Shown here: piece by piece, positions 7,434 through 14,277 of the stretch
Layout: each line of letters begins with the position of its first letter
Position numbering within the stretch: position 1 is the stretch's first letter
Origin: Thiodiazotropha sp050305635
GTDB lineage: Bacteria; Pseudomonadota; Gammaproteobacteria; Chromatiales; Chromatiaceae
Reading direction: 5' to 3'
NCBI GenBank assembly: GCA_050305635.1
Contig: JBNLFS010000076.1
Location: 1-17,356, forward strand
Length of the DNA stretch: 17,356 nucleotides
Notes under the pieces: generated by a model
What the model was told of the DNA's origin: nothing
What the model saw: only the letters and a program-made list of their open reading frames with translations
Database searches by the model: none
Made by a program: the position numbers and the translations under genes

Positions 7434-9416
7434 ATGAATCGAGAGAACTCCCGTACAGCCCTGCTCGGAGTCGACACCGGCGGCACCTTCACCGATTTCG
7501 TCCTCTACCGGGATGACCGATTACAGACCCACAAGGTGCTCTCCACCCCCCGGGCTCCGGAGCAGGCCATCCTTCAGGGCATTCGGGAGCTCGGTCTCGA
7601 TCCGGCGCAACTGGTCCTGATTCACGGTTCCACGGTCGCCACCAACGCGGCCCTGGAGGGCAAGGGTGTGCGGACCCTGTACATCACCAACCGGGGACTG
7701 GGTGACCTGTTGACCCTGGGACGCCAGGCGCGCCGGGAACTCTACAACCTGCAGCCCGAAGCGGTTGAGCCTCCGGTGCCCGCCGAGGACTGCATCGAGA
7801 CCGGTGGGCGCCTCGGCGCCGACGGCGAGCCGGTCGAGCCGCTGACCGATGCCGATCTGGAAACGCTCGCCCGAACGGTTGCGCAGAAGCGTCCCGCGGC
7901 GGTGGCGATCAACCTGCTGTTCAGCTACCTGGACGACCGCTTCGAGCGGCGTATCGAAGCCCTGATGCCGGAGTCGGTGTTCTGCTCCCGTTCCTCTGAG
8001 GTGCTGCCGGCCAGCGGTGAGTACGAACGGGGCATCGCGACCTGGTTGAACAGCTGGGTCGGGCCGCTGGTGGCCGGTTACCTGAAGCGTCTGCGTCAGG
8101 GACTGCCCGGCAGCCGAATCGCCGTGATGCAGAGTTCCGGCGAGGCCATCGCGGCGGAGCAGGCCGCCCGCCAGGCGGTACGCATGCTCTTGTCCGGACC
8201 TGCCGGGGGCTTGGTGGGGGCCGGGTTCATGGCTTCCGCCTCCGGCCGTGATCGACTCCTGACCCTGGATATGGGGGGGACGTCCACCGATGTGGCGCTG
8301 ATCGAAGGGGCGCCCCGACTGACCCGGGAAGGCCGCATCGGCCCCTGGCCGGTGGCTGTGCCCATGGTGGATATGCACACCATCGGCGCGGGGGGCGGGT
8401 CCATCGCCCGCCTGGATGGCGGAGGCATGCTGCGGGTGGGGCCGGAGTCCGCCGGGGCGGATCCCGGGCCGGCCTGCTACGGCCGGGGCGGCCGGGAGCC
8501 GACCGTCACCGACGCCAACCTGGTGCTGGGCCGGTTGCGCTCGGATGCCTTTCTCGGCGGACGCATGACCCTTGACCGGGAGGCCGCCGAGTCGGCCGTG
8601 GGGCAACTCGCCCGGCAGATGGGATTGAGTCTGCAGGCGGCCGCGGAAGGGATCGTACAGGTCGCCAACGAACACATGACCCATGCCCTGAGGGTGATCT
8701 CGGTGCAGCGGGGCATCGATCCGAGACATCACACCCTGGTCTCCTTCGGCGGCGCCGGGGGGCTGCATGTGTGCGCCCTGGCCCGCGCCCTGGGGCTGCG
8801 CCAGGCCCTGGTGCCGGTGAATGCCGGGGTCCTCTCGGCGCTGGGCATGCTGGCCACCCGGCCGGGACGGCAGTTGTTGCGCACCTGGCTGGGTTTGCTA
8901 AGAGAACGGGCGGATTCGGATATTCTCTTGGCGCTGGAGCAACTCGCCGAAGAGGGACTGCTGGAGTTGGAGCGTGAGGATATCCCCCGGGCAGACATCG
9001 CACGGGATTATTCCCTCGATCTGCGTTATCTCGGCCAGTCCTACACCCTCAACGTCCCCTGGAGCAACCGGGCGCAGGCGCAGCTGGATTTCCACGAGCG
9101 CCACCAGGCCCGCTACGGTCATCGCATGGAAGCGCCGGTGGAACTGGTGAACCTACGTGTGGCCTTGCGGGGTGCGCAGCCAGAGATGACCCTGCCGCGG
9201 TTCCAGACCGACAGACCCGCTGAGGTTGAGGAATGGCTCGATCTGCCCGGTGTCGCCGAAGCCGTGCCCCGCTATGCTCGGGACACCCTGGCGATCGGCC
9301 AGTTGCTGTCAGGTCCGGCGTTAATCACCGAGATGGCTGCCACTCTTTGGGTGGAGCCGGGTTGGGAATGCCGCATGGATCCGTCCGGAAACCTGCTGTT
9401 GCAACGGGTAACCTGA
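7434..9416 (+). CDS. HyuA-type hydantoinase/oxoprolinase subunit (orphan)
   Basis: Protein of 660 residues, a normal HyuA/5-oxoprolinase A-subunit length, and apparently complete. The N-terminal actin-fold phosphate loop GVDTGGTFTDF starts near residue 12. The second domain has LSGPAGGLVGAG, then DMGGTSTD at 279-286, IGAGGGSIA and ADPGPACYGRGG, all family hallmarks. SFGGAGGLHVCALA lies in the C-terminal part. The family performs ATP-dependent opening of cyclic amides (hydantoins, 5-oxoproline) or related carboxylation, normally together with HyuB. No HyuB follows: the next gene is a regulator. So either the partner is elsewhere or this is one of the single-subunit homologues of unknown substrate. 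The ATG has no clear ribosome-binding site, but the family N-terminus fits this start. Confidence 0.88.
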   Translation: MNRENSRTALLGVDTGGTFTDFVLYRDDRLQTHKVLSTPRAPEQAILQGIRELGLDPAQLVLIHGSTVATNAALEGKGVRTLYITNRGLGDLLTLGRQARRELYNLQPEAVEPPVPAEDCIETGGRLGADGEPVEPLTDADLETLARTVAQKRPAAVAINLLFSYLDDRFERRIEALMPESVFCSRSSEVLPASGEYERGIATWLNSWVGPLVAGYLKRLRQGLPGSRIAVMQSSGEAIAAEQAARQAVRMLLSGPAGGLVGAGFMASASGRDRLLTLDMGGTSTDVALIEGAPRLTREGRIGPWPVAVPMVDMHTIGAGGGSIARLDGGGMLRVGPESAGADPGPACYGRGGREPTVTDANLVLGRLRSDAFLGGRMTLDREAAESAVGQLARQMGLSLQAAAEGIVQVANEHMTHALRVISVQRGIDPRHHTLVSFGGAGGLHVCALARALGLRQALVPVNAGVLSALGMLATRPGRQLLRTWLGLLRERADSDILLALEQLAEEGLLELEREDIPRADIARDYSLDLRYLGQSYTLNVPWSNRAQAQLDFHERHQARYGHRMEAPVELVNLRVALRGAQPEMTLPRFQTDRPAEVEEWLDLPGVAEAVPRYARDTLAIGQLLSGPALITEMAATLWVEPGWECRMDPSGNLLLQRVT

Positions 9417-9688
9417 AACTTGGTGTTATTAACCCGGCCACCCAATCGGTCCGTTCTTCAGGGACTATCACATTAAAAAAGACAGGCCGGTGCGTACCTG
9501 CCTGCAGACTGCATTATCAAAACTGAGTGTAGTGAGGGGGGCTGCAGTGGCGTTTTGATGCCTTGCTGCAGGATACGCTTTGGCTGAATACGACCTATTG
9601 GGTGGACGGGTTAATAAAGCCTGGCGCGGGTGTGGCCGGAAGGCTATTCTTCATACTGAATCCCCTAAAAAAAAGTACCCGTTCTTCT

Positions 9689-10414
9689 ATGCTCGCTCGT
9701 GACCTGCGCGTCGTCGTCAAAGGGCCCTCATGCAGCACCTGTCAGGCCAAGCCATTCTGCCTTCAATCCGTTTGCAGCGGTGAACTGTGCAGCACCTTCA
9801 AACGCGCCATACGCACCAAGGGCCCGTTTCAGAAAGGCGATCTGCTGTACCGCGCCGGGATGCCGTTTACCACGCTCTACATGATTCAGCGGGGATCGGT
9901 GAAAACCCAGATCTGCACTGTCAACGGCGTCATGGAAGTCACCGGGTTCTTCCTCTTCGGCGAGTTGCTTGGAGTGGATGCCATCGGTTGCGACACCTAC
10001 CCGGCGGATGCCATGGCCCTCGAGGAGTGCTGGGTCTGTGAGCTGTCCTATGACCAGATCAAGGCCATGTGCAATGCCTGTACAGACTTTCAGCAAGGCT
10101 TGATGACCCGTCTGGGCCGCACTCTCAACAGCGACGTCTACGAATGGGCGCTGGCGCGTAACCTGAAGGCGAAACAGAAGGTCGCCTGGTTTATCTTCGA
10201 TCTGTTTAAACGTACCCGGGTGCGTTACGCCTCGGATCTACGCACCATCCCCCTGCCCATGTTGAAGACCGATATCGCCAACTATCTGGGCTTGGCGCCG
10301 GAGTCCCTGAGCCGGGCTCTGCTGGCCCTGGAGAAAGAGGGGATGATCGTCAACGAAGCCAAGCACATCTACCTCTCGGACATTCAGAAAGCCCAGTCCC
10401 TGAGCATGATCTGA
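9689..10414 (+). CDS. fnr: FNR-type oxygen-sensing transcription regulator
   Basis: Crp/Fnr-family activator of 241 residues from the ATG at 9689; E. coli FNR has 250. The N-terminal cluster CSTCQAKPFC places C15, C18 and C24 with the CxxCx5C spacing of E. coli FNR C20, C23 and C29. C117 in WVCELSYDQ aligns with C122, so all four [4Fe-4S] ligands are present. The effector domain includes GPFQKGDLLYRAG and TGFFLFGELLGVDAIG. The helix-turn-helix TDIANYLGLAPESLSRAL keeps E205, S208 and R209, the residues that read TTGAT half sites. Expected to activate anaerobic genes when oxygen is absent. An upstream in-frame TTG at 9563 would add 42 residues with no family similarity, so I prefer 9689. Two extra Cys, C29 and C34, follow the cluster. 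A candidate target site lies at 16032-16045. Confidence 0.93.
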   Translation: MLARDLRVVVKGPSCSTCQAKPFCLQSVCSGELCSTFKRAIRTKGPFQKGDLLYRAGMPFTTLYMIQRGSVKTQICTVNGVMEVTGFFLFGELLGVDAIGCDTYPADAMALEECWVCELSYDQIKAMCNACTDFQQGLMTRLGRTLNSDVYEWALARNLKAKQKVAWFIFDLFKRTRVRYASDLRTIPLPMLKTDIANYLGLAPESLSRALLALEKEGMIVNEAKHIYLSDIQKAQSLSMI

Positions 10415-10439
10415 GCTGCTGCGAATCGGTTGATCTCCG

Positions 10440-11552
10440 ATGCATACAAAACGCGCACTCTTACAACTCCGGGGTTTTACCGAGATCATTCTGCTGCTTG
10501 GACTTATCCTTATGCCCTGGACATCCAGTGCGGATCCGCGTGCTGATTTGCTGCAACATGGCCGATGTGCGGCATGTTTCCTGGCCCGGGTCGATCTCAG
10601 CGGTCTTGATCTGCAAGGGGTCGACCTGCGGGGCGCCGATCTTTCCGGCGCCAATCTGAACGCCACCCGGCTGGACGGGGCGCTGCTCTACCAGGCCAAC
10701 CTGGCCGGTGCGAGGCTCAGGGATGCCCGCCTGAATCGGGCCAGCCTCAGCCGGGCCAATCTCAGCGGCGTCGATCTTCAGGGCCAGTCGCTGGCGCAGG
10801 GACGGTTGAGTTACACCCGACTGCACGCGGCACGGCTCAACGGCGCCAACCTGCAGCAGGCCAATCTGCAGGGTGCCGATCTCTCCCTGGCTGATTTGAG
10901 CGGCGCCGACCTGGCCGATGCCCAGCTCACTCAGGTCGATTTCAGCGACGCCCGGCTGGAGCGGGCCCGACTGTCCGGGGCGCATTTGCGTGGCGCCGAT
11001 CTGACGGTTGCTCAATCCCTGGCAGACAGTGATTTCAGCACCGCCGACCTGCGCCACAGCCATCTTGCCGGGATCGACATGAGCGGCATCGATCTGTCCG
11101 GAGCCCTGCTGCTCGGAGCCGATCTGCGGGGAGCCCGACTGCAGGGGGCCCGACTCGTTTCCGCGGAGTTGAAAAAGAGCGACCTGCGTGAAGCCGATTT
11201 GAGTAATGCGGATCTGAGCGGTGCACGAATGATCGGCGCCCGGCTGGCCCAGGCCCGGCTCAGCGGCGCCCGACTGGTCAACGTGGAACTGGGCGGAAAC
11301 CTGATCGACACCGACTTCAGCGACGCCCTGATTCAACGCAGTTCCCTGGCCGGGGCAAATCTGAAAGGGGCGCGCTTCGAGGGTGCTAAGCTCAACGGGG
11401 TGGATTTCAGCGGTGCGAACCTCTATGGCGTGGATTTCTCCCGGGCGGAGTTGAGCCGCTGCCTGTTTGCAAAGGCCAACCTGAACCAGGCTCGCTTCAC
11501 CGAGCGCCAGCGGCGGGAAAACCGCCTCGACGAGCCGCCTGCATCCGATTGA
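10440..11552 (+). CDS. Exported pentapeptide-repeat protein
   Basis: Protein of 370 residues. A signal peptide (basic start MHTKR, hydrophobic 15-26, likely cleavage near TSSA-DP at 31-32) is followed by a short CxxC-containing segment, GRCAACF, with C43 and C46. From about residue 51 to 355 nearly the whole chain is tandem A(D/N)LxX pentapeptides, such as VDLRGADLSGANLNATRL, about 60 copies. They should form a long right-handed quadrilateral beta-helix. The register loosens briefly around LTVAQSLADSDF. Such proteins act as protein-binding rods or DNA mimics in the cytosol, but this one appears to be secreted to the periplasm, where the role is unknown. It starts 25 bp after fnr on the same strand and may be co-transcribed. 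Confidence 0.9.
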   Translation: MHTKRALLQLRGFTEIILLLGLILMPWTSSADPRADLLQHGRCAACFLARVDLSGLDLQGVDLRGADLSGANLNATRLDGALLYQANLAGARLRDARLNRASLSRANLSGVDLQGQSLAQGRLSYTRLHAARLNGANLQQANLQGADLSLADLSGADLADAQLTQVDFSDARLERARLSGAHLRGADLTVAQSLADSDFSTADLRHSHLAGIDMSGIDLSGALLLGADLRGARLQGARLVSAELKKSDLREADLSNADLSGARMIGARLAQARLSGARLVNVELGGNLIDTDFSDALIQRSSLAGANLKGARFEGAKLNGVDFSGANLYGVDFSRAELSRCLFAKANLNQARFTERQRRENRLDEPPASD

Positions 11553-11602
11553 GTCCCGCCCATGGCATGCCCCAGCAGGATCCACTGTTTTCTACTCATC
11601 AC

Positions 11603-11624
11603 TCCCGCAAGGTGAGCGGGATTT
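11603..11624 (+). terminator. Possible weak terminator after pentapeptide gene
   Basis: A 6-bp stem TCCCGC/GCGGGA with a 7-nt loop is followed by only three T. It lies 51 bp after the stop of the pentapeptide-repeat gene and before the REP-like doublet. The short stem and T run make this a weak candidate. Confidence 0.3.
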
Positions 11625-11651
11625 CATGGTTCGCGAGGGTAGTAACCGTAG

Positions 11652-11721
11652 GTCGGGTTAGCGCAGCGTAACCCGACTTTAAGTGGGCCGGGTGCTCGTC
11701 GGGTTATGCTGCGCTAACGGG
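11652..11721. repeat. REP-like inverted doublet between convergent genes
   Basis: The copy at 11652-11677 is an imperfect palindrome with 9-bp arms GTCGGGTTA/TAACCCGAC around GCGCAGCG. The copy at 11698-11721, read on the other strand, is the same unit with a few changes (CCCGTTAGCGCAGC, then TAACCCGAC). The two are inverted relative to each other and 20 bp apart. This GTCGGGTTAGCGCAGCGTAA family is a common intergenic repeat in Gammaproteobacteria. Its place between two convergent genes suggests a role in transcription end or mRNA 3' protection. Confidence 0.8.
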
Positions 11722-11778
11722 TGAGTGTTGCGAGTGCCCCAACCCAACACAGACCAGTTTGAACGTTCTCTCTGCGGT

Positions 11779-13065
11779 TCAGGTGAACATATCGGATGTG
11801 ATGTTTTGGAACCAGCTACGGGCGAACTGTGCCTCGATGGCGCGTGTTTCCTCCGATGCGTCCATGGGTGAAAGGCCTCCGGCCCCCTCAACCCCTTCGA
11901 TGCTGCCGTTGACCAAATGGTAGACCGCGGCGACCGAGATACCCCACTCCGGACTGATGATGCTGTAGCACGTGTTCACATAAGAGGGTTCGCCCGGTGT
12001 GTCCCCATTGATCGAAGCCGCGATGGCCGCGGCGCATACCTTGCCCTGGGAATTGGCGGCATACCCGGATTTGGGCATCTTGCCGGCGATGCACGCGTCG
12101 CCGATCACGTAAACATCCTTGTGCAGGCTCGATTCGAAGGTCCTTTGATCGACGGGGCACCAGCCGGTGTCATTGGTCAAGCCTGCGTCAAAGGCAATCC
12201 TGCCCGCTTTTTGTGGCGGGATGATGTTCAACACATCCCCCTTGTACTCTTCGACCTGGCCGATGAGTGTCATATTGTCCGGATCCACGGCCTCGATGAT
12301 GCCGCCGCCAGCACCGGATACCCATTCCACCCTATCGCCATAGAATTTCTTGTAACCCTGCATGAACAGCCCTTGTTTGGAAAACCGGTCCTTCGCATCG
12401 AGGATCACCACCTTGGATTTCGGCTTATGGTGTTTGAAGTACAGGGCAATCTGGGCGGCCCGCTCGTAGGGTCCGGGTGGGCAGCGAAACGGATTGGGCG
12501 GTGCGGCGATATAGCAGACCCCGCCATCCGGCATCGCCTCCAGTTGCCGACGCAGCAACTGGGTCTGGGGTCCCGCTTTCCAGGCATGGGGGATCTTTTC
12601 CGCGACCTGTGCACTGTAACCGGCGATCTTTTCATAGCGGAAATCGATTCCTGGGGAGACGATGAGCCGGTCATAACTGTACTGATTGCCTCCACTGAGC
12701 TTGACCGTATGGGCTGTGGCATCGATTTCGACAACGGTATCGTGAACCACCTTGACGTCCCGGTTACGGCTCAGGGTCTGGTAGTCAAAGGTCAGACTCT
12801 CAAGGGTCCTTTCGCCACCCAGAACCTCGTTGCTCAGGGGGCAGGAGACATATCGGGGGTTCTTTTCGATCAACATGACATCGAGTGTCGGGTCGGCCAT
12901 TTTCAGGTACTTGGCCGCAATCACTCCGCCGTAGCCGCCGCCGATTACGATTACCCGGGCCTTTGCCCCCTGACCGAAGGCACGGGGAGGCACCGTCGCC
13001 AGGGTGCCGAGTGCGGCGCAGGCGCCGCTTGCCTGTAGGAATCTTCTGCGAGTAAATTTCACCAT
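11779..13065 (-). CDS. fccB: Sulfide dehydrogenase flavoprotein subunit (flavocytochrome c)
   Basis: FAD-containing subunit of flavocytochrome c, which oxidises sulfide in the periplasm and passes electrons to FccA. It has 428 residues. The Tat signal is RRRFLQA (6-12), with the hydrophobic stretch ending near PRAFG at 31. Mature protein starts with the Rossmann motif VIVIGGGYGG (38-47). C75 in VSCPLSNEVLGG corresponds to the Cys that binds FAD covalently. C195 (RCPPGPYERA) and C303 (GWCPVDQRTF) match the redox-active disulfide pair near the flavin. The second FAD motif is VYVIGDA (318-324), and the C-terminal FCC domain follows. It is 14 bp behind fccA, the usual order. It is the last gene of the operon and converges on the pentapeptide-repeat gene. 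Confidence 0.95.
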   Translation of the reverse strand: MVKFTRRRFLQASGACAALGTLATVPPRAFGQGAKARVIVIGGGYGGVIAAKYLKMADPTLDVMLIEKNPRYVSCPLSNEVLGGERTLESLTFDYQTLSRNRDVKVVHDTVVEIDATAHTVKLSGGNQYSYDRLIVSPGIDFRYEKIAGYSAQVAEKIPHAWKAGPQTQLLRRQLEAMPDGGVCYIAAPPNPFRCPPGPYERAAQIALYFKHHKPKSKVVILDAKDRFSKQGLFMQGYKKFYGDRVEWVSGAGGGIIEAVDPDNMTLIGQVEEYKGDVLNIIPPQKAGRIAFDAGLTNDTGWCPVDQRTFESSLHKDVYVIGDACIAGKMPKSGYAANSQGKVCAAAIAASINGDTPGEPSYVNTCYSIISPEWGISVAAVYHLVNGSIEGVEGAGGLSPMDASEETRAIEAQFARSWFQNITSDMFT

Positions 13066-13079
13066 GACTGTGGCCCCCT

Positions 13080-13733
13080 TTATTTTTCACTGGCGTAGTA
13101 ATGGGCCATGGCTCTCAGTTCTTCCTCCGAGAGCTCACTGACCCGTTTGCCCATCTTTCTCGGATGGCATCGCAATCCCTTGGCATGACAATCCTTGAGG
13201 TAGTGCAGGGTATAGTCGGGCCACTGTCCGGCCAGGCGGGGCGCATCGTCCTCCTGTACGCGCCCGCCGTCCTCATGGCAGGTTTTGCACTTGCTTTCAT
13301 GAATCACTTTACCCTTGGCCGCCAACTTCGGGTCGGTCTTGACGTTGCTCGAAACCCAAGGCTTGTCGGCCAGGTAGGAAGCAATGGCCTTGAGTTCCGT
13401 GTCGCTATAACCCTTGGCGATGCGTCCCATGATGGTTGAGCTGCGTTCACCGCTCTTGAACTCCTCGAGTACCAATTGCATGTACTCCTTTTCCATGCCG
13501 CCGATGATCGGCATGATATCGCCGGCACTGGCACCATCGGTTCCGTGGCACCCGGCGCAGGTGTTCGCCAGCATGCTCGGGGAGCGCACGCCCTCGGGTG
13601 CGGCAGCGGGCTTTTCCTCCTTCATTGCCTCGGCCTGGGTCGGCTTGGTGATTTCCGAACTGCAAGCTGTGACCATCAACAGACCGAGCGAGCTTGTCAA
13701 CAGGGCCAACAGCGGGTATAGGGTTTTTCTCAT
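13080..13733 (-). CDS. fccA: Diheme cytochrome c subunit, FccA-like lipoprotein
   Basis: Cytochrome of 217 residues from the ATG at 13733, which has GAGGAG 6 bp upstream. A longer open frame upstream lacks any such site and has no signal peptide at its N-terminus. The signal peptide ends in a lipobox, VTAC, with C24, so the protein is probably anchored by lipid. Heme motif 1 is CAGCH (59-63); heme motif 2 is CKTCH (149-153). Each half resembles cytochrome c4/c553-type domains, with possible Met ligands in STIMGRIAKG and CHPRKMGKR. It lies directly before fccB, so it should accept electrons from the flavoprotein. A lipoprotein anchor is not typical of the soluble Allochromatium enzyme and would tie the complex to a membrane. 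Confidence 0.9.
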   Translation of the reverse strand: MRKTLYPLLALLTSSLGLLMVTACSSEITKPTQAEAMKEEKPAAAPEGVRSPSMLANTCAGCHGTDGASAGDIMPIIGGMEKEYMQLVLEEFKSGERSSTIMGRIAKGYSDTELKAIASYLADKPWVSSNVKTDPKLAAKGKVIHESKCKTCHEDGGRVQEDDAPRLAGQWPDYTLHYLKDCHAKGLRCHPRKMGKRVSELSEEELRAMAHYYASEK

Positions 13734-13761
13734 GGCTATCTCCTCAGATGCGCAACCGTGT

Positions 13762-14208
13762 TCAATGCCCGACGGTTCCCTCGCGCTGATCCAGCCAGGC
13801 AAGAACGTTGTCGATTTCGTGCTTTTTAGCGGGTTCCAGTCGGGATGCCTCGTGCAGTGCTTCACGCGCCAGGCTATAGCGGCCCAGGTGAAGATAGGCG
13901 ATCGACAGGCCGATGAAGGCATCGGCGTTGCCCCTGTCGAGCATGATGGCTTTCTGAAAGTTTTCGATACTGGGTACATATTCCTGGCGCAGCAGTTGTA
14001 TGCCCCCCAACCGGCTGTAAGCCAAAGTGGAATCAGGCGCCTGTTCGATGGCCTGCGCGAGCAGGGATTGGGCCTGTTCCAGGTTGCCGGCCTCGGATTG
14101 CTGATTGGCTTGCTTTATGAGCTTTTCCGCATTTCCTGCGGCTGCAAGCAAGCCGGCGAATCCCAGCAGGATCAGCCCGCTCAGTAGATGACGGATATGT
14201 CTTCCCAT
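13762..14208 (-). CDS. Exported TPR-repeat protein
   Basis: Protein of 148 residues with a signal peptide or N-terminal anchor (hydrophobic 8-24, possible cleavage in LAAAGNA). The rest is helical with two clear tetratricopeptide units at about 62-95 (LAYSRLGGIQLLRQEYVPSI) and 96-128 (AFIGLSIAYLHLGRYSLARE) and a weaker one at 28-60. GGGAGG lies about 7 bp before the ATG. It sits between the octaheme cytochrome gene (69-bp gap containing a strong hairpin) and fccA (28-bp gap). A periplasmic scaffold or assembly factor for the neighbouring multiheme proteins is a reasonable guess; nothing in the sequence proves it. Confidence 0.85.
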   Translation of the reverse strand: MGRHIRHLLSGLILLGFAGLLAAAGNAEKLIKQANQQSEAGNLEQAQSLLAQAIEQAPDSTLAYSRLGGIQLLRQEYVPSIENFQKAIMLDRGNADAFIGLSIAYLHLGRYSLAREALHEASRLEPAKKHEIDNVLAWLDQREGTVGH

Positions 14209-14238
14209 GAATTGCCTCCCGGAGCGACAGGTTGAGGA

Positions 14239-14266
14239 CCTCCTCCGAAGCCCGCTTCGGAGGAGG
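14239..14266 (-). promoter_or_regulatory. Intra-operon 12-bp hairpin
   Basis: In the 69-bp gap after the octaheme gene, arms CCTCCTCCGAAG (14239-14250) and CTTCGGAGGAGG (14255-14266) pair perfectly around a 4-nt loop. No T run follows on the minus strand, so this is more likely a 3' mRNA stabiliser or processing site than a strong terminator. It could let the octaheme mRNA accumulate above the TPR-fccAB part. Confidence 0.65.
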
Positions 14267-14277
14267 GGGATGCGTGG

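Noticed and set aside
9563..9688. TTG start extending FNR by 42 residues
   Set aside because: The extra residues have no FNR similarity, while the ATG at 9689 gives normal length and cluster position.
10461..11585. 374-residue minus-strand open frame opposite the pentapeptide gene
   Set aside because: The periodic sequence is the mirror of the pentapeptide repeats on the plus strand.
13734..13979. 82-residue N-terminal extension of fccA
   Set aside because: It overlaps the TPR gene, lacks a signal peptide, and the ATG at 13733 has a good ribosome-binding site followed by a lipoprotein signal.
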